A stretch of 64,000 bases of DNA from a virus. The notes below the pieces were generated by a model, which saw only the letters and a program-made list of their open reading frames with translations, was not told where the DNA came from and did no database searches. Positions 33,726-41,238 of the stretch are shown one piece after another. The position numbers were made by a program, and so were the translations under genes. The stretch is taken from the IMG/VR virus record IMGVR_UViG_3300033992_001502, positions 1-64,000 of that record; one strand, given 5' to 3'. Numbering within the stretch: the stretch's first letter is position 1; each line of letters starts with the position of its first letter.

Positions 33726-33814
33726 GATTAGGGAATGATTGTGTCAATAGTTCGAGAGTGAATGCTGACTGACATAATCGGAGTTTGCAGGCATTCACCA
33801 GAGTAATGCTAATC
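33726..33814 (+). ncRNA. Predicted pseudoknot RNA between Asn and Tyr
   Basis: Stem GATTGTGTCA/TGACATAATC (33737-33746, 33770-33779) interleaves with GTGAATGC/GCATTCAC (33758-33765, 33791-33798), an H-type pseudoknot, enclosed by GATTAG/CTAATC (33726-33731, 33809-33814). An AAATGAGA/TCTCATTT hairpin follows. Confidence 0.6.
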
Positions 33815-33858
33815 GTAAAATGAGATGTCCACTGAACCATCTTCTCATTTCCTTACCT

Positions 33859-33945
33859 GCCGTAGCGCTGAAGTTGGAGAGTCAGGACAGACTGTAAATC
33901 TGTTGTCGTAAGGCTGAGTAGGTTCGAATCCTACCTGCGGCACCA
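33859..33945 (+). tRNA. tRNA-Tyr(GTA)
   Basis: Class II tRNA: acceptor GCCGTAG/CTGCGGC, anticodon stem ACAGA/TCTGT with loop CTGTAAA, long variable arm. CCA encoded. Confidence 0.94.
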
Positions 33946-33996
33946 AGTAGTTTTGAGGTGGGCGAATTCTACTCTAAAAAAATAATCCCTCCACCA

Positions 33997-34070
33997 GGAC
34001 CTTTAGCTCAGTTGGTTAGAGCAGCGCACTCATAATGCGAAGGTCTCAGGTTCGAGCCCTGAATGGTCCA
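33997..34070 (+). tRNA. tRNA with CAT anticodon (Met or Ile2)
   Basis: Acceptor GGACCTT/ATGGTCC with one mismatch, anticodon loop CTCATAA. A third CAT tRNA suggests an Ile2 (lysidine-modified, reading ATA); the array leader peptide uses ATA three times. No CCA encoded. Confidence 0.88.
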
Positions 34071-34123
34071 CAAATTTTTTAGATTTTTTATCATCCGATT
34101 AAACCTAAATCGATTTTTAATAG

Positions 34124-34129
34124 TATAGT
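34124..34129 (+). promoter_or_regulatory. -10-like element
   Basis: AGTATAGT after the last tRNA of the main array, before the coiled-coil gene. Confidence 0.48.
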
Positions 34130-34154
34130 AATAGTGTATCTTAATTTAAAACAA

Positions 34155-34544
34155 ATGACAAATACAAATTTAACTAACACAGTAGAACGATTAATGGAAT
34201 TGCCTCAAGCAATCCAAGAATTGCAAATGGAAATTTTAGACCTAAACACTGAGTCTAACAAGAGTACCGAATTAATCTCCAATATCCAGTCAAAAATCAA
34301 GGTTGAAATTAACTCTGAAGTTGATGCAAACGGAAAGAAAACTTTCTCTAATGCAGAGGCAAGAGATGCTGAATTCATTGAGCGTACAAAGTTCAATTCT
34401 GAATTAGCAGGCCTTCGATCAGAGCATGACGCTTTACAGAGAGAAATTCAAGAGAAGAAAATTCAAGTTGAGTGCTTATCAAATGAGCAACGCAATAGCC
34501 GTTCAATCCTGAACTTTTTTGCAGGAGAAAACGAGACAGTTTAA
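34155..34544 (+). CDS. Coiled-coil protein
   Basis: 129 residues from the ATG at 34155 (MTNTNLTNTVERLMELPQ); an earlier in-frame GTG at 34134 is less likely because of the A-rich leader before 34155. Almost entirely predicted coiled coil (LDLNTESNKSTELISNIQSK; LRSEHDALQREIQEKKIQVE). Function unknown. It lies between the tRNA array and the long structured RNA. Confidence 0.7.
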   Translation: MTNTNLTNTVERLMELPQAIQELQMEILDLNTESNKSTELISNIQSKIKVEINSEVDANGKKTFSNAEARDAEFIERTKFNSELAGLRSEHDALQREIQEKKIQVECLSNEQRNSRSILNFFAGENETV

Positions 34545-35005
34545 AGACATTAACTTTTAGCACTTTAGTTAATAAAGTTTCGATGAGTACTTTTCGCGAA
34601 ACTCCAAAAAGGCCAACATTTGTAACGTTTATGTTGTAAAGGGTGACACTACCTGCAGAGGCAAATCATCCAATAACGATACAAGCTATTTCATTTAGCG
34701 TCTTTATGAAGTAGTGGTTGCTGACCCCAACCAGCAAGACCAAAGCATGTAACTATGCGGGTAGAGTTTGGGACAAAGGCGTGAGGAACAGTAAAGGCAG
34801 CCATGACTACTTGATTGGAAATGTTTTACCCAGTACAATAAACCTTGCCGGGATGGTTACTACGCTGCAACGTGTCTTGCGGATATGGCAAAGGGATACT
34901 ATAGACTCTGACTATATAAACATCGAATTGAAAGGTACTTAATTGCCGGAAGAGGAGATAAAAAGAGTGTAGCTGAACAGAGCAGCGATGACACAGCACT
35001 CTTTT
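34545..35005 (+). ncRNA. Long structured non-coding RNA candidate
   Basis: About 460 nt without a convincing gene, followed by a terminator. Hairpins: AGTTTCG/CGAAACT (34576-34603), CAACAT/ATGTTG (34614-34636), TGGTTG/CAACCA (34715-34733), and a final 9 bp stem AAAAGAGTG/CACTCTTTT (34961-35005). Position next to tRNAs recalls large phage RNAs such as GOLLD and ROOL. No T-loop or CCA end, so not a tmRNA. Confidence 0.6.
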
Positions 35006-35035
35006 GATTTTAAACCACCATTCATTAATAATTAA

Positions 35036-35058
35036 AACCGGCGTCAGCCGGTTTTTTT
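35036..35058 (+). terminator. Terminator after the long ncRNA
   Basis: AACCGGC-GTCA-GCCGGTT followed by six more T. Confidence 0.88.
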
Positions 35059-35065
35059 ATGTGAG

Positions 35066-35073
35066 ATAAATAA
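35066..35073 (+). promoter_or_regulatory. T4-late-like element
   Basis: ATAAATAA upstream of the PA14-like structural gene, after a terminator. Confidence 0.52.
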
Positions 35074-35094
35074 TAACACAAAATAATTAATTGG

Positions 35095-35964
35095 ATGGCG
35101 ACTACTCCATTTGCATACAACCCATCGCAAGCTACAATCTCAGGAGCTACTAATTTAGTAAATCTTGCAATAGGCGAGTCTGCTCAAGACTATTCAGCTC
35201 AGCCAGGCGGAGTTACTTGGTGGATGGGACCTGAAGATACAACCGGTTACTTAATTTGTAGACCTGTACCTGCAGGTAATCAGCCAACTCAATTAGGCGC
35301 AATCGGAACAGTTCGATTTGCCAGAAGTGCAGCTAAAACCGATCAATCTTTTCTAGACCTGGCGAATTATTTAAAGAGGGACTTGGGAGGATCTCCTAAT
35401 TTAGCTAGCGCATCGGCTGCTCTTACTTGGTTAAATTCAAATGGATTTTGGACTTCATGGGTTCAGCCTTACGTTGCAGGTTTATATAAAACTACATACT
35501 CTGGGTATTTTGCAGATAATGTCAGTTTCTTTGCAACCGCAACGCCTCAAACATTCGGAGCAAATCCAGCTACTTCAGTACAAACTACTGTAATTACTGA
35601 ACCGGGAACAGACGATGGATCAGATTTTAGTTGCCAATGGTTAGGTTATTTCAAACCAGCTACTACTGAAACTTATACATTTTACACATCAAGTGATGAT
35701 GCATCGTATATGTGGATAGGTGCAAATGCTCAGACCGGTTTCACTACAACAAATGCAACGGTTAATAATGGTGGATTACATGGGCCGGTAGAAGCATCAG
35801 GTACAGCATCATTAACGGCCGGCGCGTATTATCCGGTCCGAATTCAATTTGGCGAACGCGGTGGAGGTGATGTACTAACATTTAACTACTCAACTCCGAC
35901 TATCACTAAAACGACTAATGTAACCGGATTAGTTTTCTATAATTCATCTACTAATAACTTCTAA
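35095..35964 (+). CDS. Structural protein with PA14/GLEYA-like domain
   Basis: 289 residues. The N-terminal 120 residues contain GGVTWWMGPEDTTGYLICRP and look like a phage structural module. From about 170, CQWLGYFKPATTETYTFYTS, SSDDASYMWIGANA and YYPVRIQFGERGGGD match the PA14/GLEYA pattern, a carbohydrate-binding adhesin fold. It could be a decoration or tail-fibre-associated protein that binds host glycans. A late-type ATAAATAA element lies at 35066. Confidence 0.75.
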   Translation: MATTPFAYNPSQATISGATNLVNLAIGESAQDYSAQPGGVTWWMGPEDTTGYLICRPVPAGNQPTQLGAIGTVRFARSAAKTDQSFLDLANYLKRDLGGSPNLASASAALTWLNSNGFWTSWVQPYVAGLYKTTYSGYFADNVSFFATATPQTFGANPATSVQTTVITEPGTDDGSDFSCQWLGYFKPATTETYTFYTSSDDASYMWIGANAQTGFTTTNATVNNGGLHGPVEASGTASLTAGAYYPVRIQFGERGGGDVLTFNYSTPTITKTTNVTGLVFYNSSTNNF

Positions 35965-35981
35965 TTGTCTATTCATATTGG

Positions 35982-35987
35982 TATATT
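35982..35987 (+). promoter_or_regulatory. -10-like element 6 nt before clpP ATG
   Basis: GGTATATT, 6 nt, ATG at 35994. Confidence 0.62.
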
Positions 35988-35993
35988 AATACC

Positions 35994-36659
35994 ATGATGA
36001 ATGAATTTCAAAAGTACGCAATGAGCGAGCACGGGGTGTCCTCATTGAAATTAGATTATTACGGTAAACAAGTTGAGTCATCGATGACTCCTTATATTTT
36101 AGAGGAACGTGAAATGCGAGTTACTCAAATGGATATTTTCTCCAGATTAATGAGGGATCGTATTCTATGGGTCGCTGGACCAGTAAACGACTACATGTCA
36201 ACTATTGTACAGGCTCAGTTAATGTTCCTAGATTCTGTTGATAATTCAGATATCACAATGCACGTTGACTCTCCAGGAGGATCGGTTAAGTCTGGTCTAT
36301 CAATGGTCGACGTAATGGACTATATCAAAGCCGATATCCGAACCGTAAATACTGGCATGGCCGCATCGATGGGATCAGTGCTATTGGGCGCAGGAACAAA
36401 AGGCAAACGTAGTTCCCTAAGACACTCAACCACAATGCTGCACCAATCGTCTGGCGGTTTTAGCGGCAATATTCAGGATGCTGAAGTTGACTGGGCTGAA
36501 TGGCAAAAAGTCAATCATGAACTTTTCGTTCTACTTGGTAAATACTGTGGTAAGAAAGCTGACCAAGTAAAGAAGGATGCAACCAGAGATTTCTGGTTAA
36601 ATGCTGAAGAGGCAGTTAAGTACGGAATTATAGATCAAGTAATCACAAAGAAACCTTAA
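35994..36659 (+). CDS. ClpP-like serine protease
   Basis: 221 residues (or 220 from the second ATG). Family motifs: ILWVAGPVND, DSPGGSVKSG, NTGMAASMGS with the nucleophile near S125, and TTMLHQSSGG with the histidine near 150. TATATT ends 6 nt before the first ATG, predicting a leaderless mRNA. It may work with the ClpC-like ATPase at the right edge, or process head proteins. Confidence 0.9.
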   Translation: MMNEFQKYAMSEHGVSSLKLDYYGKQVESSMTPYILEEREMRVTQMDIFSRLMRDRILWVAGPVNDYMSTIVQAQLMFLDSVDNSDITMHVDSPGGSVKSGLSMVDVMDYIKADIRTVNTGMAASMGSVLLGAGTKGKRSSLRHSTTMLHQSSGGFSGNIQDAEVDWAEWQKVNHELFVLLGKYCGKKADQVKKDATRDFWLNAEEAVKYGIIDQVITKKP

Positions 36660-36660
36660 T

Positions 36661-37077
36661 ATGAATAGAGTCTTAATTCTCCTACGTGGAGTTCCTGGTG
36701 CAGGTAAATCAACTGTTGCCAATTCAATATGGAATGAGTATGCCGTTTGCGAAGCTGACAAGTATTTTCACAACAAGGAAACTGGTGCATACGAATTTGA
36801 TGTTACTAAACTGAAGGATGCACATGAATGGTGTAGATCCCAGGTCGAGACCAGAATGAAAGACAGTCTGGTGAATCCACAATTTTACCCAGAGATTGTT
36901 GTCTCAAACACATTCACCCAAGAGTGGGAGATGCAGGCATACTTCGATCTTGCAAAACAATACGATTACCGAGTAGTTTCTCTAATCGTTGAGAACCGTC
37001 ATGGTGGAGAGAACGTGCATGGAGTACCAGCAGATAAGGTACAAGCAATGAGGGATCGTTTCCAAATTAAATTATGA
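36661..37077 (+). CDS. P-loop kinase, polynucleotide kinase-like
   Basis: 138 residues. The Walker A motif LRGVPGAGKSTVANS is at residues 7-21, and SNTFTQEWEMQAYFDLA resembles the lid region of T4 Pnk-type kinases. It lacks the phosphatase domain of T4 Pnk. It may phosphorylate RNA or DNA ends and so fit with the RNA ligase at 45628. Starts 1 nt after the ClpP stop and overlaps the next gene by 4 nt. Confidence 0.78.
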   Translation: MNRVLILLRGVPGAGKSTVANSIWNEYAVCEADKYFHNKETGAYEFDVTKLKDAHEWCRSQVETRMKDSLVNPQFYPEIVVSNTFTQEWEMQAYFDLAKQYDYRVVSLIVENRHGGENVHGVPADKVQAMRDRFQIKL

Positions 37078-37277
37078 TAAAAACCGAGTCCTTTCTGGAG
37101 TATAGGATTACTTACTCATGTCCGTTGACTGGCATGACTGGTGTGTGCTTCTGTAAGTGGTATGAGAAACTTAATGAGGTAATTAATATTTTTAAAATAC
37201 CAAGTGAGTTTAAGCTGGAAGGATTTGACGGACTCAATTGGAAACTTATTAACAATAGCGTGCCAATTTTGGTATAA
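37074..37277 (+). CDS. Small hypothetical protein
   Basis: 67 residues, ATGA overlap with the kinase gene. Contains CPLTGMTGVCFCKWYEKL with three cysteines. Its stop codon sits inside the TATAAT element of the next gene. Function unknown. Confidence 0.58.
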   Translation: MIKTESFLEYRITYSCPLTGMTGVCFCKWYEKLNEVINIFKIPSEFKLEGFDGLNWKLINNSVPILV

Positions 37278-37278
37278 T
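37273..37278 (+). promoter_or_regulatory. -10-like element
   Basis: GGTATAATAA overlapping the stop of the 37074 gene, 27 nt before ATG 37306. Confidence 0.52.
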
Positions 37279-37305
37279 AATATAAACCTTAAACATATAA
37301 AAGTT

Positions 37306-37641
37306 ATGGACAAAAAACAAGTAATGCAAACGATCCTAGATAAATTAGGAAAGTTGAGCAAAAAATTGGGCAACTTAATGATTTTAGCATTAGCTCTAGT
37401 TGCAGGCTTCTTTATTGGTTATTACTACTGGATGGTAACAAATAAAACCGCAAAAACTGAATGGGAAAATATTAAACCCCTATCAGAAACATCGGTTGCA
37501 ATCAATGAGCGAAATGAATTGCTTGTAATCGACCGAAAATCTGGAATCTATTCAATTTATCAGGATTCAATCGGTATCGTTATTTTTAACCTGTATGCCA
37601 ATCGCATCTACAAACAAGTGGCACCAGCTGCTCAACAATAA
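37306..37641 (+). CDS. Single-span membrane protein
   Basis: 111 residues from the ATG at 37306; an upstream in-frame start at 37204 lies inside the previous gene and upstream of the TATAAT element at 37273. A basic N-terminus, one membrane helix (LMILALALVAGFFIGYYYW) and a periplasmic-type domain. Overlap with the next ORF suggests a pair with the lytic transglycosylase. Confidence 0.65.
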   Translation: MDKKQVMQTILDKLGKLSKKLGNLMILALALVAGFFIGYYYWMVTNKTAKTEWENIKPLSETSVAINERNELLVIDRKSGIYSIYQDSIGIVIFNLYANRIYKQVAPAAQQ

Positions 37642-37645
37642 AATC

Positions 37646-38161
37646 ATGTTCTCCGTAAAATCTCTAGTTGTTCTAATATGCTTAGTAGTATTTGGCGCAA
37701 CATGGGCTTACGAAATGCGTGAAAGGAAATCGAATGAATTGCCGGATGGGGTAATGAATATTCAAGATGCCCCTCCGTCAATTCAATTATACGACTACTT
37801 AAAGAAATACTCTGAACAATATGGAGTTCCTTTCAATATCGCGTATGGAGTGGCTCACAAAGAAACAGGTTATGATGGTCCATTTGATTGGAAATACAAT
37901 CCACAATTAACTTCATCAGCCGCAGCGTATGGTGCAATGCAGATACAGGTTCCAACTGGCCAATCTGCATGGAAAGACGTCAAGGTAACTAAACACATGC
38001 TGTTGACTGATCTTGAATTCAATGTCGAAACATCAATGCGAGTTCTTTCTAAATTAAAGAAGAGATTTGGCAGATGGGATATTGCTCTTGGCTGTTATAA
38101 CACTGGAAGACCTTTGGTAAACTCATACGCAATCGCAATCATAAACACAAAGATAAATTAA
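37646..38161 (+). CDS. Membrane-anchored SLT-type lytic transglycosylase
   Basis: 171 residues from ATG 37646. N-terminal membrane anchor (SLVVLICLVVFGATWAYEM), then an SLT domain: YGVAHKETGYDG with the catalytic E, AAYGAMQIQVP, and IALGCYNTGRP. It cleaves peptidoglycan without water and could open a local hole or act in lysis from the periplasmic face. Confidence 0.87.
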   Translation: MFSVKSLVVLICLVVFGATWAYEMRERKSNELPDGVMNIQDAPPSIQLYDYLKKYSEQYGVPFNIAYGVAHKETGYDGPFDWKYNPQLTSSAAAYGAMQIQVPTGQSAWKDVKVTKHMLLTDLEFNVETSMRVLSKLKKRFGRWDIALGCYNTGRPLVNSYAIAIINTKIN

Positions 38162-38163
38162 TA

Positions 38164-38436
38164 ATGGCAGACTTTTGTAATAAATGCGCAGACGAAATGT
38201 TCGGCGAAGATGCTTCACCGGATATTCAAGTTGAATCAATTGCAACTGGCCTTGAACCGGGATATTACATGCCAGTTCTATGCGAAGGTTGCGTAATGAG
38301 AATGATCGTCAAAGAAGAAGACGGCACAGTTAAAATTGGATACGATCCGCTTGACGACAGTGACGAATTTGTATTTGAAACTCTTGAAGAGTACTTACGT
38401 AAAGACTCTTCCCTTAACCGTGAACCCCTCCGTTGA
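38164..38436 (+). CDS. Small acidic zinc-knuckle protein
   Basis: 90 residues with CNKCADEMFGED (5-16) and CEGCVMRM (about 40-47), two CxxC pairs. A strong terminator follows at 38453. Function unknown. Confidence 0.65.
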   Translation: MADFCNKCADEMFGEDASPDIQVESIATGLEPGYYMPVLCEGCVMRMIVKEEDGTVKIGYDPLDDSDEFVFETLEEYLRKDSSLNREPLR

Positions 38437-38452
38437 TAGTATCGGCGGACCG

Positions 38453-38483
38453 ACGGCCTCCGATTGGAGGCCGTTTATTTTTT
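38453..38483 (+). terminator. Terminator
   Basis: ACGGCCTCC/GGAGGCCGT stem then TTATTTTTT, after the zinc-knuckle gene. Confidence 0.85.
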
Positions 38484-38489
38484 CGATAG

Positions 38490-38495
38490 TATAAT
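38490..38495 (+). promoter_or_regulatory. -10-like element
   Basis: AGTATAATAAC after a terminator, 15 nt before ATG 38511. Confidence 0.55.
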
Positions 38496-38510
38496 AACTA
38501 AAAATATAAA

Positions 38511-38765
38511 ATGACTGAGTTAGAAAAATTTCAAATAGTAAATTCTTGCGAAACTCCTAAGGAGTTAGCTGATACGCTAATAAAATTAGCAGATCCTGAA
38601 ACTGGCAGAATCCAAGGCAGACTTAAAAGCTTTGATGCAAAGAGAATGTCTATATGCATCGGCCCAGTAATCTACGAAGGAGCTCCTGCTAATTTATTAA
38701 CAAGAGAGTTTGGGATTCGACAACAAGCTCTCTATATTAGGTACTGTATACAAAACGGAATATAA
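38511..38765 (+). CDS. Small hypothetical protein
   Basis: 84 residues, starting a plus-strand operon after TATAAT at 38490. IQGRLKSFDAKRMSICIGPV suggests a small OB- or SH3-like barrel, but this is weak. One-base overlap with the next gene. Confidence 0.62.
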   Translation: MTELEKFQIVNSCETPKELADTLIKLADPETGRIQGRLKSFDAKRMSICIGPVIYEGAPANLLTREFGIRQQALYIRYCIQNGI

Positions 38766-39019
38766 TGAAAGTATTAAGACCTGAAGTACAAGCTTGCCTA
38801 AAATCAGTCCTACCTGGCAAGCATGGAATAACTGACCTAATGGATGACATGATGATCTCCAGCTTTAACATAACTGACGATGAGTTTGATTTCATTTGCG
38901 AAAATGCAGAAGAGTCCGAATTAAACGCAATCGTTTTACCGGACGGCGCCTCGTTTTCTAAAAGACGAAAAGCGATCGAAATCCGAAATAAGTACCTTGA
39001 ACTTTTTAACAATCAATAA
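38765..39019 (+). CDS. Small hypothetical protein
   Basis: 84 residues (MKVLRPEVQACLKSVLPGKH), helical, acidic middle. Coupled at both ends. Function unknown. Confidence 0.62.
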   Translation: MKVLRPEVQACLKSVLPGKHGITDLMDDMMISSFNITDDEFDFICENAEESELNAIVLPDGASFSKRRKAIEIRNKYLELFNNQ

Positions 39020-39021
39020 AA

Positions 39022-39408
39022 ATGAGAGACGTAAACATGGACGGCATTACACCAAATGAGTACATCTCAAAAGCTCTGGTGCAGTTACGTAATTTTAAAC
39101 AGGCTGCTCTGCTTGAAAGATCTTTACTTACGACTAAACATGTTGTTAGTGAAGAACTTAAGTCAGCCAATCCGCAGTTAGATATTGATAAGATGGTAAG
39201 TGCTCAGCTGATGCAGAAAGTCGCAAAGCACATGATTGACGAGTTTGAAGATCAGATAACAACAGAACCTCATCCAATCATTGGAGGCGAGACCTTATAC
39301 ACGTTTCAGGTAATGGTACTACCGACCGACGACTTAAAACATATTGTAGAATATTGCATTCGCCAAATCCCTGAGGAAATCTTGAGTAAAATAAAAAAAG
39401 GAGAATAA
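39022..39408 (+). CDS. Hypothetical protein
   Basis: 128 residues, helical N-terminal half (SKALVQLRNFKQAALLERSL). The last codons hold GGAG (aaaaaggagaataactATG), one of few Shine-Dalgarno-like sites in the window, placed for the next gene. Function unknown. Confidence 0.65.
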   Translation: MRDVNMDGITPNEYISKALVQLRNFKQAALLERSLLTTKHVVSEELKSANPQLDIDKMVSAQLMQKVAKHMIDEFEDQITTEPHPIIGGETLYTFQVMVLPTDDLKHIVEYCIRQIPEEILSKIKKGE

Positions 39409-39410
39409 CT

Positions 39411-39959
39411 ATGACAACTGTAGATAAAATTAAGAGCCTAATTTCAGCAATTTCAAAAAGAGGAATTGGCCATACTGAGCTAATGAGGCAAGGAACTAAT
39501 CACTACGATCGACCCTTTGCTATTGTTGCAAATACAATGGACTCCGCAAAGCGATTGGCCGGCGAGTCTGACCTCGCTACACCAGTTACGATAAGTAATA
39601 TTGATCACTTAATAGGATCAGATTTGCCAGTTGCAATAGATCATTACCAAGTTCAGCAATTACTACAGTCAGCTCTAATTGAGATTTCCGATAGAGATTT
39701 TAAATTACAGAGAGCAATGACCATCCAGGAAAAGATGATGACACTTGTTGAATTGTATCAGAAGAGAGCTCATGAAATTGAGTCAATTAGTTCAGATCTA
39801 TTGGCATGTAATTGGTGGGACGTTAAGAAGATTATCTCTACTGAACGTAAGCTTCATAAAGCAATCTTAAAATACAATACTGAATACGATGGTATTGCCC
39901 AAACGTTTGACACCTTAACTAAAATAGCAAAACATACACATGAGACTACTAACTCTTAA
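39411..39959 (+). CDS. Hypothetical helical protein
   Basis: 182 residues; long helices in the C-terminal half (QRAMTIQEKMMTLVELYQKR). Overlaps the PRPP-synthetase-like gene by 20 nt. Function unknown. Confidence 0.65.
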   Translation: MTTVDKIKSLISAISKRGIGHTELMRQGTNHYDRPFAIVANTMDSAKRLAGESDLATPVTISNIDHLIGSDLPVAIDHYQVQQLLQSALIEISDRDFKLQRAMTIQEKMMTLVELYQKRAHEIESISSDLLACNWWDVKKIISTERKLHKAILKYNTEYDGIAQTFDTLTKIAKHTHETTNS

Positions 39960-40869
39960 TCTAGCAAATCCGGAAAACGAAGGACGAGACCACTTTGAAA
40001 GAAGTGCATTCGTTGATTTCAAAGTTTCAAAGTTTGCTGACGGTCAACAGTCATTAACTCTAACTGGCGATATGCGTGGAAACTTAAGTTACCTACACGA
40101 AGCTGATGTCGTAATAAAATCTAGACTAAATAACTTCAAGGATCTTGAGTTAATTATCTGTGCAAATCAGGCTCTTCGCGAATGTGGAGTCGCGACAGTT
40201 TCCCTGTATGTTCCCTATTTCTTGGGAGCACGTAGTGACCGTAAATTCTCAGAAGGTTCTTCAAATTACCTAAAGACCGTTATTTGCCCAATCATTAATT
40301 CTCAGAAATTTGAATCTGTGCAGGTTCTGGATCCTCACTCTGATGTATTGGAAGCCTGTCTCAATAATTTCCAAAAAGTATCTAATTACTTACTCGTTAA
40401 GTACGCGCTTACTGATATTGATAACACGAATCAGGCAAGAGAGAATATTGTTCTTGTTTCTCCAGACGCAGGTGCTCTAAGGAAAATTTACAAAGTCGCT
40501 GACTGGTTTGACTTAAATGAGGTGGTGACTGCGGTAAAGCACAGAGATCCAAAAACCAGTAAAATCACTCACACCGATATTTCCTTAAAACCATTAGTGC
40601 ATGAGTACGGCAAGAAATTCGTTATCGTGGACGATATTTGCGATAGTGCTGGAACTTCAATTGAATTAGCAAAAGCAATCAAGGAGAGAACTCAAGATTC
40701 GAAAATATACTTGATAGCGACCCATGGAATTTTCAGTTCAGGATTATTTGATCTTTCTGCATACTTCGAAAAAGTTTACTGTACAAATTCAGTACAGGAT
40801 ATTAAAGCTGACGAGTACTCTGACTACACAGTTAGCGCAGATTTCGTAAAACAATTTAACTTATTTTAG
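39940..40869 (+). CDS. Ribose-phosphate pyrophosphokinase-like enzyme
   Basis: 309 residues. The N-terminal half has PYFLGARSDRKFSEG near residues 89-103, as in PRPP synthetases, and KFVIVDDICDSAGTSIEL (about 226-243) is the PRPP-binding loop. It would make PRPP, or, as known for some phage Prs-like proteins (Adps), ADP-ribose pyrophosphate for NAD+ rebuilding. The partner Namat is not visible in the window. Confidence 0.85.
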   Translation: MRLLTLNLANPENEGRDHFERSAFVDFKVSKFADGQQSLTLTGDMRGNLSYLHEADVVIKSRLNNFKDLELIICANQALRECGVATVSLYVPYFLGARSDRKFSEGSSNYLKTVICPIINSQKFESVQVLDPHSDVLEACLNNFQKVSNYLLVKYALTDIDNTNQARENIVLVSPDAGALRKIYKVADWFDLNEVVTAVKHRDPKTSKITHTDISLKPLVHEYGKKFVIVDDICDSAGTSIELAKAIKERTQDSKIYLIATHGIFSSGLFDLSAYFEKVYCTNSVQDIKADEYSDYTVSADFVKQFNLF

Positions 40870-40891
40870 TAACATAAAAAACCCATAAATT

Positions 40892-41158
40892 ATGATAGGT
40901 ATAACTACCCTCCTTATTACAACAGTGGCAGCCTTTGTTCTATTTGTTGTGCTAGGCTTGGCACTAGGCAACAGACGCGATAGAATTGCAGCAGAGCACT
41001 ATATGAAATCGCTTGACGAATTTAAAAGAGCAAACAAAGAGGCGGAAGCCAACGGCGAACCTCTATTTTGTGAGTCTACTAAAAAGCCAAGCGAGAATCT
41101 TTATCGCGAAGTACTAACTACGACTCAGTCCCCATCGAGCACAGATGACAACGATTAG
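40892..41158 (+). CDS. Single-span membrane protein
   Basis: 88 residues: N-terminal membrane helix (ITTLLITTVAAFVLFVVLGLA) then a charged cytoplasmic tail. Followed by a terminator at 41200. Function unknown. Confidence 0.65.
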   Translation: MIGITTLLITTVAAFVLFVVLGLALGNRRDRIAAEHYMKSLDEFKRANKEAEANGEPLFCESTKKPSENLYREVLTTTQSPSSTDDND

Positions 41159-41199
41159 TACGGTGCCCAGTTTAAAACTAGTCAACTATTAAAAATAAA

Positions 41200-41224
41200 A
41201 AGGAACCGACTAGGTTCCTTTTTT
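41200..41224 (+). terminator. Terminator
   Basis: AAGGAACC-GACTA-GGTTCCTT with T-run, between a membrane protein gene and a phosphoesterase gene. Confidence 0.85.
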
Positions 41225-41226
41225 GG

Positions 41227-41232
41227 TAAATT
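41227..41232 (+). promoter_or_regulatory. -10-like element 6 nt before phosphoesterase ATG
   Basis: GGTAAATT, 6 nt, ATG at 41239, directly after a terminator. Confidence 0.58.
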
Positions 41233-41238
41233 AGATTT

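Noticed and set aside
34718-34942. 74-codon ORF inside the long structured region
   Set aside because: No A-rich leader, odd composition, and it crosses several strong hairpins; the region looks like RNA.
34545-35005. tmRNA for the phage SmpB
   Set aside because: No T-loop, acceptor stem or CCA-type 3' end and no convincing tag ORF with a stop.
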